This document shows positions 19,712 through 28,423 of a stretch of DNA of 64,000 nucleotides, in pieces. The first letter of the stretch is position 1. Every line of letters starts with the position of its first letter. The position numbers and the translations under genes were made by a program. Source of the stretch: Trichormus variabilis 0441. GTDB taxonomy: Bacteria; Cyanobacteriota; Cyanobacteriia; Cyanobacteriales; Nostocaceae. The notes below the pieces were generated by a model that ran no database searches, had not been told where the DNA came from, and saw nothing but the letters and a program-made list of their open reading frames with translations. Location of the stretch: the NCBI RefSeq assembly GCF_009856605.1, contig NZ_CP047242.1:2548001-2612000 (forward strand). Reading direction: 5' to 3'.

Positions 19712-20025
19712 TTAGGAATGCGTAATTAAGGAATCAAGACTTTTCGCTCATAACTCAATACTTGTTCATGCAGAAAGTCCATGTGATTACTAGGTAACGA
19801 AATCTTAGTTAAGAATTACAAATTGCGAATTATAAATTGATAGAAACCATAAGGGATCAAAATTAAACTTAGGACTTAAGCAAGAGACTCACTGCAAAAG
19901 CGATAATTATGTACGTGTGTACAAATATTAAGACAAGTAGTTCTTCAGCAGGTTAACGTAGCAAAGGTTATACTTTGTGGAAAAGACCTGCTTAAATTAC
20001 TGTTTTTAATCACTTTTGGAAATCA
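19712..20025. other. Intergenic region after galE
   Basis: No gene is seen. At 19870-19882 there is an AGGACTTAAGCAA word identical to the end of the MITE-like element at 23.3 kb, without its partner end, so it may be a solo remnant. The promoter of the phosphoesterase gene is expected near 19960-20010. Confidence 0.35.
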
Positions 20026-21135
20026 ATGGTGCTAAATTTTCGCTTTGCTGTAGTCAGCGACTTACACATCGCGCTTCCTCACACAATCTGGGATCATCCG
20101 AGCCGATTTCATTTGGTAGAAGTGGGTATTCCCGCTTTTGAAAACGCTATAAACCATTTAACAAAACTTAATTTAGATTTTCTTTTGCTCCCTGGAGATT
20201 TAACCCAGCACGGTGAACCAGAAAACCATAGATGGTTAGAGGAAAGATTATCTAAACTACCTTTTCCTACTTATGTTGTGCCTGGTAACCATGATGTTCC
20301 GGTAGTCATGGCTAATGAGCAATCGATCGCTTGTGCTGATTTTCCCCAGTATTATCGTCAGTTTGGTTATGACAATACTGATCAACTTTACTACACTCAA
20401 CAATTATTACCTGGAGTGAGATTAATTGGTCTAAATTCTAACTTTTTTAATGAACAAGGCCAGCAAATGGGGCGTTTAGATGCCCAGCAATTTCAATGGT
20501 TAGAAGAAGTATTAGCCGCAGCAGTAGATGAACTGGTGTTAGTGATGGTGCATCACAATGTAGTTGAACATTTGCCCCATCAATCTCGCCACCCAATGGC
20601 ATCTCGCTATATGTTGGAAAATGCACCAGAATTAGTGCGCCTATTGCAACGATATGGGGTCAAATTAGTATTTACTGGTCACTTACACGTCCAAGATGTT
20701 GCTTGTGCTGAAGGTGTATATGATATTACCACTGGTTCTTTAGTCAGCTATCCTCATCCCTACAGAGTTTTAGAGTTTCATCGTGATCAGCAGGGTCAGG
20801 AATGGTTGCAAATTCTCTCTCATCGGGTGGAATCAGTGCCTGAGTTCCCCAATTTACAACAATTATCACGAGATTGGATGGGCGATCGCTCTTTTCCTTT
20901 CTTAGTAAAACTACTTACTCTATCACCATTAAATTTACCATTAGCCCAGGCACAAGAACTAGCTCCCAGCTTACGGGACTTTTGGGCAACCATCGCCGAT
21001 GGGGATGCAGTATTGGACTACCCCCAATTCCCGCAACAAGTACGCCGCTATATTCAAACCTATAGTGCGATCGCCCACACTGGTACCCCCACCATGATTG
21101 ATAACAATAGTACCCTCTTGCTAGACAGGAAATAA
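20026..21135 (+). CDS. Calcineurin-like metallophosphoesterase
   Basis: The protein has 369 residues and no signal peptide. All metal-ligand blocks are present in order: VVSDLHIA (about 9-16), LLPGDLTQHGEPENH, VVPGNHDVP, MVHHNVVEH and FTGHLHVQD. This gives a two-metal phosphodiesterase or phosphatase core in residues 1-250. About 110 further C-terminal residues are specific to the cyanobacterial relatives. The substrate is unknown; 3',5'-cyclic nucleotides or DNA are known for related groups. It ends tail-to-tail with the FIST gene. Confidence 0.85.
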   Translation: MVLNFRFAVVSDLHIALPHTIWDHPSRFHLVEVGIPAFENAINHLTKLNLDFLLLPGDLTQHGEPENHRWLEERLSKLPFPTYVVPGNHDVPVVMANEQSIACADFPQYYRQFGYDNTDQLYYTQQLLPGVRLIGLNSNFFNEQGQQMGRLDAQQFQWLEEVLAAAVDELVLVMVHHNVVEHLPHQSRHPMASRYMLENAPELVRLLQRYGVKLVFTGHLHVQDVACAEGVYDITTGSLVSYPHPYRVLEFHRDQQGQEWLQILSHRVESVPEFPNLQQLSRDWMGDRSFPFLVKLLTLSPLNLPLAQAQELAPSLRDFWATIADGDAVLDYPQFPQQVRRYIQTYSAIAHTGTPTMIDNNSTLLLDRK

Positions 21136-21137
21136 AC

Positions 21138-21211
21138 TAGGGATTGGGGATTGGGGACTGGGGACTGGGGGGAGAGTTACTTTGACTATTGACTGTTGAC
21201 TATTGACTATA
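21138..21211. repeat. Two STRR heptamer tracts
   Basis: Copies of GGGGATT/GGGGACT (21140-21172) are followed by copies of TTGACTA (21182-21210). Both are 7-base tandem repeats typical of heterocystous cyanobacteria and sit between converging genes. Confidence 0.7.
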
Positions 21212-21229
21212 CAAATTCTTTCTTGTCCC

Positions 21230-22450
21230 TTAATCTTCTACCGACAACTCTCGGCAAATCCCAAATACTGATGTATAACCGTGTAGAAAAGTTCTGCCGC
21301 CGACTGGGCCGATTTCACCACCGCAGAAAAAACCACCTACGGGGACATCTTGAATGTAACGTTTGAATAGCTCAGAATCAAAGTTAGGTTTGCCGTAGAG
21401 TCCTTCACCACGTCCTACACAAGAAAACATCAACGCACCAACAGCAGAGTTGTCAAATTCAGGTTTTGTTTGATACCGTTCTAACAGAAATTCTAATTCT
21501 TCGGCGGAGGCTTGGGAATCTCGCAAGTGGAATTGTAGGCGTTGACCGGGACGGACAAGATCACCGATAGCGATCGCACCTCCAGATGGATCTACACCCA
21601 AAATACTACGAATTAAAAAATCCCCTTGCTGCAAAGATAGCTTAAATTCATCCATTGCTACACCAACAAACAATGAATGCTGTGCCAAAGCTCGTTCTTT
21701 TTCACTCAAGCTAGCAATCAAATCTCGCAGCACCACTAACGGCACTTTCTCATCCAGTTCCAGAATAATATTGCGTTCAGCTTTAGTTACTTGTAATGGT
21801 TCACCAATCGGCCTGCATCCTTGCGCCACGATCGGTTCTAAAACAATATTGCCACTTAAAGCCAAGCCTACAGTACCCTCACGGTGGAGACTACCATTAC
21901 AAAACAAAGCCAGACGACCACCCATTCCCCCGACGCTAGCTTGTCCACCTAAAATTACTGACCCTGGGTAAGCAAAATCTAGCCCTTGTAATAAATCGTT
22001 AATTCCTGAAGAGAAAGCACTAGACAGCAAAATAAAATGCGGCGTTGGCGATGGAGGCACACCAATCAAATTAATCCACGTATCTGGAGGACTATCTAAA
22101 TCTGGTAACTCTTCCCCCAGAACATGAAAAACCTGTAAATTCACCCCTGGTAGGTGCGCCAAAGTTAAGCTGAGGGCGGCTTCTGCTTCCAATTCTTGGG
22201 TCTGTCCACTAGCAGCCGTGCCAATCACACCACCACCACTACAGCCAATCATCACTGGCACAGAAAGTTGTTCAGCCAGCAAGGGTAACACCCTAGAATA
22301 CTCACTAGCAAAGGCAGAAGAAATGAACACTAACCCCAAATCCGCAGGAGCTGTTAAAGTCGAGACAGCCCGTTGTACTACATCTGTAACAGCTGCTTCT
22401 AGAGAAGGGCGAGTTGATAGGGCATTTGCCCACTGCATTCGGTCTGCCAT
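21230..22450 (-). CDS. FIST-domain sensory protein
   Basis: The protein has 406 residues from the ATG at 22450 (MADRMQWANAL). A longer frame from a TTG at 22522 adds 24 polar residues that look non-native. The N-terminal FIST_N domain (about 1-210) has LGLVFISSAF, VMIGCSGGGVIG and HFILLSSAFSSGINDLL; the FIST_C part has LMFSCVGRGEGLYGKP and VGGFFCGGEIGPVGG. FIST domains are predicted small-ligand sensors, often coupled to signalling proteins; here the protein stands alone. The ligand is unknown. Confidence 0.82.
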   Translation of the reverse strand: MADRMQWANALSTRPSLEAAVTDVVQRAVSTLTAPADLGLVFISSAFASEYSRVLPLLAEQLSVPVMIGCSGGGVIGTAASGQTQELEAEAALSLTLAHLPGVNLQVFHVLGEELPDLDSPPDTWINLIGVPPSPTPHFILLSSAFSSGINDLLQGLDFAYPGSVILGGQASVGGMGGRLALFCNGSLHREGTVGLALSGNIVLEPIVAQGCRPIGEPLQVTKAERNIILELDEKVPLVVLRDLIASLSEKERALAQHSLFVGVAMDEFKLSLQQGDFLIRSILGVDPSGGAIAIGDLVRPGQRLQFHLRDSQASAEELEFLLERYQTKPEFDNSAVGALMFSCVGRGEGLYGKPNFDSELFKRYIQDVPVGGFFCGGEIGPVGGRTFLHGYTSVFGICRELSVED

Positions 22451-22793
22451 GAATTTTGGGCTTCTTTTTCTGTTGTGGTTGGTCGTTGGCTGAGTTATCA
22501 GTGATGAGTAAGAGTATGACAAGTAATTTTTATTCTCTCACCCCGTGGGAAACTATCACCACATCTCCCTGATCTTCTTCATCTCCCCTACTTCCACATT
22601 TTATTTACTTCGTTACCATTTTCTAAAATCTTAAAATAAATGCTACAGTTGGCGGTAATTTTAATCGATACATCAAGCTACCCAACTAGCTGATGCAGCT
22701 CATTAGGTAGAATGGTGATTGATAGAACAAAAAAATAGCAACTTTTGCAACTTTTCTATACTGTTATTATCAACACACAACGAGACTAAAGCA
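22451..22793. promoter_or_regulatory. Divergent region between the FIST gene and cp12
   Basis: No gene is seen. It holds the promoters of two divergent genes. A TAGAAT-like -10 lies near 22708. The frame upstream of the cp12 ATG is open by chance and is not part of the protein family. Confidence 0.35.
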
Positions 22794-23030
22794 ATGACTG
22801 ACACTCAAGCAAAAGACATTCAAGACCAAATCCAAGAAGAAGTAGAACAAGCGCGTGCCGTTTGCGATATCTCAGGTAGCAACTCAGCTGAGTGTGCTGC
22901 GGCTTGGGATGCAGTTGAAGAACTGCAAGCGGAAGCCTCCCACCAACGCCAAGACAAAAAGAAAAATTCTCTAGAACAGTACTGCGATGATAATCCAGAT
23001 GCTGCTGAGTGCCGTGTTTACGATGAATAA
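22794..23030 (+). CDS. cp12: CP12, redox switch of the Calvin cycle
   Basis: The protein has 78 residues from the ATG at 22794. It has both cysteine pairs: CDISGSNSAEC in the N-terminal half and CDDNPDAAEC near the C-terminus, with AAWDAVEELQAE between (the AWD_VEEL core). CP12 is intrinsically disordered; oxidised, it ties glyceraldehyde-3-phosphate dehydrogenase and phosphoribulokinase into an inactive complex, stopping carbon fixation in the dark. The gene is monocistronic. The residues before this start match nothing in the family, which decides the start. Confidence 0.93.
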   Translation: MTDTQAKDIQDQIQEEVEQARAVCDISGSNSAECAAAWDAVEELQAEASHQRQDKKKNSLEQYCDDNPDAAECRVYDE

Positions 23031-23292
23031 CAATTAAGTTTGTGAACTTTTTCGGCAGACAAGCAACCAGAATCCTTTGATTCAGTAGTTTTCACCTCTG
23101 TTCATGGGGCTTTTGCACCCCATCTCCTCGAAACTTACACAAGTTTAAGCTTGTTGAGCTAGTTGTTGATGAGATAGTTCTCAGAGCAATTTGCTACAGT
23201 AGGTGCAAAATATTGGCGATGAGATTCTGTCAGTTGCTTGTTTTTTTACACTCGGACATGGTGACAACAAAATCAACAAAAGTATTTCTAAC
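23031..23292. other. Intergenic stretch after cp12
   Basis: No gene is seen. There is no T-run hairpin right after cp12. The stretch leads into the MITE-like element at 23293. Confidence 0.3.
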
Positions 23293-23415
23293 AGGACTTA
23301 AGCAACTGGCACAATATTAGGGTGCGTCAGATGCAGAAAATCCTCTAATGTGTACGAAATTATTGGGGCTGACGCGCCCTACAGTTACTTTGACTATGAC
23401 ACTTGCTTAAGTCCT
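23293..23415. mobile_element. MITE-like element, 123 bp
   Basis: The terminal inverted repeats are perfect over 13 bp (AGGACTTAAGCAA and TTGCTTAAGTCCT). Inside, AGGGTGCGTCAG (23319) and CTGACGCGCCCT (23369) form a second inverted pair with one mismatch. There is no coding capacity. A sister copy lies at 59211-59328, and solo ends occur at 19870 and 34122. Confidence 0.65.
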
Positions 23416-23480
23416 ATCTAACTTAAAATATCCTTCACTCCTTATTCCTAGTCCCTATTCTTAAAAACTGACAGTTAACT

Positions 23481-24074
23481 ATGCCAAATAACGTGTTGCG
23501 CCAGTTAGTCTGGATTGATTACCGACTAGCAGTATTATTTCTGATGATTGTGCCGATAGTTCTGTTAATTTGGGCTTATGCTCAACAAGCAGAAGCAATA
23601 CAAAAGCTATTAATGATTTATTGGCGAGTTTCTAGCCTACTAGCCATCACCATTTACTTAATGATTGCCCAATATCCAGTTAGTTTTATCTCTGGGTTAA
23701 TAGGACAAATCCTTATTCCGATTTCCCTGTGGTTTTGGGTCGATATCAACGATGAAATTGAGTATCAACCCAGTGGAGTGTTAAAACTCGCTTTTACTTC
23801 TTGGCGCTGGGCTGTGACCATTTATTCTATTTTGGGAACTATAGCCTTCGTACCTTTTTTGGGTTGTGCGTTTTCCAGTAATATTGGACAAAATCCCACT
23901 TGCAGCGTTTGGTTAGAAGCTCCCTTACTGTTTAAAGATTATTTTCACCACAATAGTAAACCCGGTTTCTTAGGCTTTTTAGGTATAGTTTGTCTAATTA
24001 TTTATGTACTATATCTAAGCTACTTTGTCGTCGTGAAGCTGGGCAAGCAGGGACGCTCGGCTACACCACAGTAA
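23481..24074 (+). CDS. DUF3177-type membrane protein
   Basis: The protein has 197 residues with about five hydrophobic segments (near 17-33, 43-66, 68-86, 110-128 and 163-185). It has a polar loop WFWVDINDEIEYQPSG and an extracytoplasmic pair of cysteines (GCAFSSN...NPTCSVW). This matches a cyanobacterial family of unknown function (DUF3177), recalled from knowledge and not checked. No catalytic motif is seen. It probably lies in the plasma or thylakoid membrane. A small conserved protein gene follows 40 bp downstream. Confidence 0.65.
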   Translation: MPNNVLRQLVWIDYRLAVLFLMIVPIVLLIWAYAQQAEAIQKLLMIYWRVSSLLAITIYLMIAQYPVSFISGLIGQILIPISLWFWVDINDEIEYQPSGVLKLAFTSWRWAVTIYSILGTIAFVPFLGCAFSSNIGQNPTCSVWLEAPLLFKDYFHHNSKPGFLGFLGIVCLIIYVLYLSYFVVVKLGKQGRSATPQ

Positions 24075-24114
24075 ACTGTCACTGCGCTTCGTTTCTCAAT
24101 TTCCAGCTTTCAAA

Positions 24115-24411
24115 ATGAATTCAATTGGCAAGCGGCTAGAACAATACACCAGCAAACGTCCACAAGAAGTTTTATTAGTAACGGTGGAAATCGCTGATGA
24201 ACAAGATAAAATAGCCATCTTCAAAGGTTTTTCTAGTTCATTGATGCGTCCCACTGCATTTGATCCCGATGTCCCAGTGATTCCAGATGAGGCCAGAGTT
24301 ATTAGTGTAGATCGCATAGCCAGCCCCTACAATCCAGAATCCCCCCGTTATATCCAACGTGATATCTCCTGGGAAGCGATGGAAAGTGTTCTCACAGAAG
24401 TGGGTGTTTAG
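24115..24411 (+). CDS. Small conserved cyanobacterial protein
   Basis: The protein has 98 residues, acidic and soluble. Visible features are RPQEVLLVTVEIADEQDKIAIFKGFSSSLMRPT, a Pro-rich DPDVPVIPDEA and a YIQRDISWEAMESVL tail. The style is that of a conserved cyanobacterial or plastid protein with no known function. It starts 40 bp after the DUF3177 gene and ends 29 bp before cbiD on the same strand, so the three could be one operon. I assign no function. Confidence 0.6.
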   Translation: MNSIGKRLEQYTSKRPQEVLLVTVEIADEQDKIAIFKGFSSSLMRPTAFDPDVPVIPDEARVISVDRIASPYNPESPRYIQRDISWEAMESVLTEVGV

Positions 24412-24440
24412 GACAGAGGATAACTATTGACTAATGACTA

Positions 24441-25553
24441 ATGCGTAGCGGATATACTTTACCTGTTTTTGCTTGTGCTGGTGCGATCGCTGCTTTACAC
24501 TGGTTACGCCAGCGTCAGTCTCTACAAGTTGGGTTGGTAGATTTAATTGAGCCTGCACAAATGGCTGAAGTACCTATTGAGCAGGTGGCAGGATTATCAG
24601 AAAATATGGCCTTGGCAATTACCCGCAGTGATCCTGGTGATAATATTGACTTGACTAAAAACACCCCGATTTGGGCTGTGGTGGAATGGGGCCAAGGAGG
24701 GGGTGAACAGGTAACTATCAAGGGCGGGGAAGGGATTGGTAAGCAGGTTAATGCTGATAACCGTGCGGCTATCTATAGCTATGCTCAAAGATTGTTGCAA
24801 GCCAACTTAACTCGATTATTAGCCCCAGAGGAAAGCATTATCGTCACTATCATTTTACCGGAGGGGCGATCGCTCGCTGTTCGGACTTCTAATTCCGCCT
24901 TTGGGGTTGTCGAGGGATTATCCCTACTAGGAACCACAGGTATTTCTCAACCTTTGAGTTCACCAGATCAGTTAGACGCGTTTCGTAGCGAATTGCAACA
25001 CAAAGCTAGTTTGTATGCAAGTCTGGTATTCTGCATTGGCGAGAATGGTTTAGATTTGGCGCGAAAAATCGGTATTAATGCTGAGAAATTAGTAAAAACT
25101 GCTAATTGGTTAGGGCCGATGTTGGTAGAAGCTGAGGCCTTGGGTGTTAAGGAAATCTTATTGTTTGGCTATCATGGCAAGTTGATGAAACTAGCCGGGG
25201 GCATTTTTCACACCCACCACCACTTGGCTGATGGACGACGGGAAGTTTTGGCAACACACTGTGCTTTGGGGGGTTTAAGTAAACAAGATATAGAAATAGT
25301 GTTTCACGCCCCAACGGCTGAAGCTGCACTCAAGCACTTAAAAGCGTTAGATAGTTCCACAGGTAGTGATTGGGTAAATCAAGTTTATAGTGCGATCGCC
25401 GAAACTATCGATTCTCGTTGCCAAGAATATATGCAAAGCCATAGCAGCAGAGGCACAGCAGCCACAATCTGCGGCTCAATTCTCTTTGACCGCGATCGCA
25501 AAATTATCGTGAAGAGCAAAACTGCTTGTAACTTAATGGGAAATTTATGTTAA
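24441..25553 (+). CDS. cbiD: Cobalt-precorrin-5B (C1)-methyltransferase CbiD
   Basis: The protein has 370 residues, full length for the family. It begins RSGYTLPVFACAGAIAALHWL, the typical CbiD start, followed by DPGDNIDLTKN, the NADNRAAIYSYAQR region, LFGYHGKLMKLAGGIFHTHHHLADGR near 240-265 and a Cys/Ser-rich tail. CbiD methylates C1 of cobalt-precorrin-5B in anaerobic-type cobalamin synthesis, using SAM. No other cobalamin gene is nearby, and I see no cobalamin riboswitch upstream. Start ATG at 24441. Confidence 0.88.
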   Translation: MRSGYTLPVFACAGAIAALHWLRQRQSLQVGLVDLIEPAQMAEVPIEQVAGLSENMALAITRSDPGDNIDLTKNTPIWAVVEWGQGGGEQVTIKGGEGIGKQVNADNRAAIYSYAQRLLQANLTRLLAPEESIIVTIILPEGRSLAVRTSNSAFGVVEGLSLLGTTGISQPLSSPDQLDAFRSELQHKASLYASLVFCIGENGLDLARKIGINAEKLVKTANWLGPMLVEAEALGVKEILLFGYHGKLMKLAGGIFHTHHHLADGRREVLATHCALGGLSKQDIEIVFHAPTAEAALKHLKALDSSTGSDWVNQVYSAIAETIDSRCQEYMQSHSSRGTAATICGSILFDRDRKIIVKSKTACNLMGNLC

Positions 25554-25782
25554 TTTATTATGAATAATCATAAATAATCCCAATAAATATCTTTTTCAGT
25601 AGTGGTCTTAGTTTAATTTATACAGTTTAATAAAATCCCTTAGTGGTAAAACAAACGTATTCTATCTAGCGTTTGTCACGGATTAACTCACCATTTATCA
25701 GTCTAAACAAGCTGAAAATGGTGTTTATGTTTCAGAACCCAAAACACCCATCTACTACCAGACTCACACTTTCGCCATTTAT

Positions 25783-27405
25783 ATGAATACAGCGGTGACT
25801 CTACTAACCGAACAAGCCCCTCAACCAATAGAAGAGTTTGGGCAGCTTGAGCGTCAAATCATTATCATATTAGACTTCGGCTCTCAGTATTCAGAACTGA
25901 TTGCCCGGCGCATCCGCGAGACTCAAGTATACTCTGAAGTTTTGTCTTATCGCACCTCTGCTGAACATTTACGCCAACTAAATCCCAAGGGCATCATTCT
26001 TTCTGGTGGTCCCAGTTCAGTTTATAGCGATCGCGCTCCCCATTGTGACCCAGAAATTTGGAATTTGGGAGTTCCCATTTTGGGTGTCTGCTACGGAATG
26101 CAGCTGATGGTCAACCAACTCGGCGGCGAAGTAGCCAAAGCTGACCGGGGTGAGTATGGCAAAGCATCATTACATATTGATGATCCCACCGACCTACTGA
26201 CCAACGTTGAAGATGGCACAACGATGTGGATGAGTCATGGTGATTCAGTCACAAAAATGCCCCCAGGGTTTGAAGTGCTGGCACATACAGATAATACTCC
26301 CTGTGCTGCTGTTGCTGACCACGACAAAAAGCTTTATGGCGTGCAGTTCCATCCAGAAGTAGTCCATTCCATCGGTGGTTTGGCATTAATCCGCAACTTT
26401 GTGTATCACATCTGCGAGTGTGAACCCACCTGGACAACAGCCGCTTTTGTGGAAGAAGCTATTCGGGAAGTTCGGGCTAAAGTTGGTGACAAGCGAGTAC
26501 TATTGGCGCTTTCGGGAGGAGTCGATTCTTCTACACTGGCTTTCTTGATGCACAAAGCCATCGGCGACCAATTGACCTGTGTATTTATAGACCAAGGCTT
26601 TATGCGGAAGTATGAGCCAGAAAGGTTGGTGAAACTATTTCAAGAGCAGTTTCACATCCCTGTTGAATATGTTAACGCCCGCGATCGCTTCTTAGATATC
26701 ATGGTTGGCGTGACAGACCCAGAAGAAAAACGTCGTCGCATTGGACATGAATTCATCCAGGTATTTGAAGAAACATCGAGAAATTTGGGACCCTTTGACT
26801 ATCTAGCACAAGGGACTCTTTACCCAGATGTCATTGAATCAGCTGATACCAATGTTGACCCCCAAACCGGGGAACGGGTAGCAGTAAAAATCAAAAGCCA
26901 TCACAACGTTGGTGGATTACCCAAAGACTTGAGATTTAAACTGGTTGAACCCCTGCGGAAACTATTTAAAGATGAAGTCCGTAAAGTAGGGCGGTCTGTT
27001 GGCTTACCAGAAGAGATTGTCCAACGCCAGCCATTTCCTGGCCCTGGTTTAGCTATTCGGATTTTAGGTGAAGTCACCGCCGACAGATTGAACATTCTGC
27101 GCGATGCTGATTTGATTGTGCGCCAAGAAATTAACCAACGTGGTTTATACAACGAATATTGGCAAGCATTCGCCGTCTTACTACCTATCCGTAGTGTGGG
27201 CGTAATGGGTGATCAACGCACCTATGCTTATCCTATAGTCTTACGCATTGTTAAAAGCGAAGATGGCATGACAGCAGATTGGGCGCGTGTACCTTACGAT
27301 GTTTTAGAAGCAATTTCTAACCGCATTGTCAACGAGGTTAAAGGCGTTAATCGCGTAGTGTTTGATATTACCTCCAAGCCACCCGGAACCATCGAGTGGG
27401 AATAA
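25783..27405 (+). CDS. guaA: GMP synthase (glutamine-hydrolysing)
   Basis: The protein has 540 residues. Its N-terminal class I amidotransferase part has the nucleophile in GVCYGMQLM (about 105) and the His-Glu pair in [10 protein letters not shown]. The ATP-pyrophosphatase part has [15 protein letters not shown] (P-loop, about 243-257), and the C-terminal dimerisation domain ends [11 protein letters not shown]. It turns XMP, glutamine and ATP into GMP. It stands alone with 229 bp of upstream DNA and is followed by a hairpin with a T-run. Confidence 0.96.
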   Translation: MNTAVTLLTEQAPQPIEEFGQLERQIIIILDFGSQYSELIARRIRETQVYSEVLSYRTSAEHLRQLNPKGIILSGGPSSVYSDRAPHCDPEIWNLGVPILGVCYGMQLMVNQLGGEVAKADRGEYGKASLHIDDPTDLLTNVEDGTTMWMSHGDSVTKMPPGFEVLAHTDNTPCAAVADHDKKLYGVQFHPEVVHSIGGLALIRNFVYHICECEPTWTTAAFVEEAIREVRAKVGDKRVLLALSGGVDSSTLAFLMHKAIGDQLTCVFIDQGFMRKYEPERLVKLFQEQFHIPVEYVNARDRFLDIMVGVTDPEEKRRRIGHEFIQVFEETSRNLGPFDYLAQGTLYPDVIESADTNVDPQTGERVAVKIKSHHNVGGLPKDLRFKLVEPLRKLFKDEVRKVGRSVGLPEEIVQRQPFPGPGLAIRILGEVTADRLNILRDADLIVRQEINQRGLYNEYWQAFAVLLPIRSVGVMGDQRTYAYPIVLRIVKSEDGMTADWARVPYDVLEAISNRIVNEVKGVNRVVFDITSKPPGTIEWE

Positions 27406-27423
27406 GAGCAATTTTAGACCATT

Positions 27424-27457
27424 AGGTGGGGTGGGCATTGCCCACCTTATTTTTTGA
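27424..27457 (+). terminator. Hairpin terminator after guaA, made from a dispersed palindrome
   Basis: GGTGGGC-ATT-GCCCACC (27430-27446) is followed by TTATTTTTTG, 19 bp after the guaA stop. The same palindrome occurs at four other places in the window, so a repeat seems to serve as terminator here. Confidence 0.65.
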
Positions 27458-27489
27458 GATTCCGGCTGATTCTGGCGATATATTCGTTT

Positions 27490-27563
27490 AGGCGGTAATA
27501 GGTAATAGCTAATGGGTAATTAGTTTTTACCATTACCAATTACCCATCACCCATTACCAATCC
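27490..27563. repeat. Inverted TAATGGGTAA-type tandem repeats
   Basis: GGTAATAGGTAATAGCTAATGGGTAA words are followed by the complementary TTACCATTACCAATTACCCAT words. STRR units in both orientations could fold into a hairpin between converging guaA and PTOX genes. Confidence 0.55.
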
Positions 27564-27584
27564 TTAAAACTATCTTAGTTATAC

Positions 27585-28271
27585 TTAAGGATTCATCTCC
27601 GCACTTGTTAATACTACTGTCTTACCTTCTGAGTTATGAGGACTCTTGAGGGAGTATTGAGCATTAGTTTGTTGACAAGCCACCATCGTTTTGACGTGTT
27701 CCATCTCATCATCACGGATGGCGACAAACACATCATAAAGATTATCGATGTTGGGACGACGTTCCGAAGGAGAGTGCGCTGTTTGAAATTCATCAAACAT
27801 ATATAAGTCTCCGTCACGATAGTATATTTTTGCTACCTCAGGAGCTGGCTGGGTTTTTAACTCTGCTTCGTGAGTTGTCAGAAATTTGTCATAGCTGCTG
27901 TAAGCGTGTTGTTCCACCAGTTCCATAAAGTTATAGGCAGAACGGGGAGAGACAAAATATACCGCAATAATAATCCAGTAATAAATTAAAGCAGCTGTTT
28001 TAGCTAAAAAGCGATCGCCCCAAAAACCTGCACCTCCCAAAGATTCCATAATCAACAAGTGATGCAGCTCATTCCAAGATTCAGCAAAGTGAACTTTTAG
28101 CCAGTCTGCTTTACGCCACCATCCCAGGGTTTCGTAGAGGTGTAAAACCGACAGATAAGAAAAATAAGGTACTCGCGCCACGGTTTCTAGTACATAAAAG
28201 CGAGGATAGGGGCGATCGCGATAAACTGTATTAATGACAAATACTAAAATACCAACTAATAAGCGGATCAT
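27585..28271 (-). CDS. Plastoquinol terminal oxidase (PTOX/alternative oxidase)
   Basis: The protein has 228 residues. The diiron ligands are visible: LETVARVP (Glu), AESWNELHHLLIMES (Glu and ExxH), VEQHAYSSYDKF (Glu/His region) and RDDEMEHVKTM (ExxH near the end). Two hydrophobic stretches allow monotopic membrane binding. It oxidises plastoquinol with oxygen, a safety valve for the photosynthetic chain. A Rieske-type oxygenase gene lies upstream on the same strand, 152 bp away. The call is firm at family level. Confidence 0.9.
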   Translation of the reverse strand: MIRLLVGILVFVINTVYRDRPYPRFYVLETVARVPYFSYLSVLHLYETLGWWRKADWLKVHFAESWNELHHLLIMESLGGAGFWGDRFLAKTAALIYYWIIIAVYFVSPRSAYNFMELVEQHAYSSYDKFLTTHEAELKTQPAPEVAKIYYRDGDLYMFDEFQTAHSPSERRPNIDNLYDVFVAIRDDEMEHVKTMVACQQTNAQYSLKSPHNSEGKTVVLTSAEMNP

Positions 28272-28423
28272 TCTGACTCTCCATCAAGTATCGACAGTGT
28301 GCTTTTTTTCACCGTTTAACCTGTTATAAACGGGAAAGTTGAGGAACTTGTGAGGATTGGAGGTAATGGTTAATTGGTAATTAGAAAAATTATGAGACTC
28401 TGACACAGACTCAGTAATTGTTC

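Noticed and set aside
24300..24441. Cobalamin riboswitch before cbiD
   Set aside because: Only 29 bp separate the preceding gene from cbiD, and no B12-box or long structured leader is seen.
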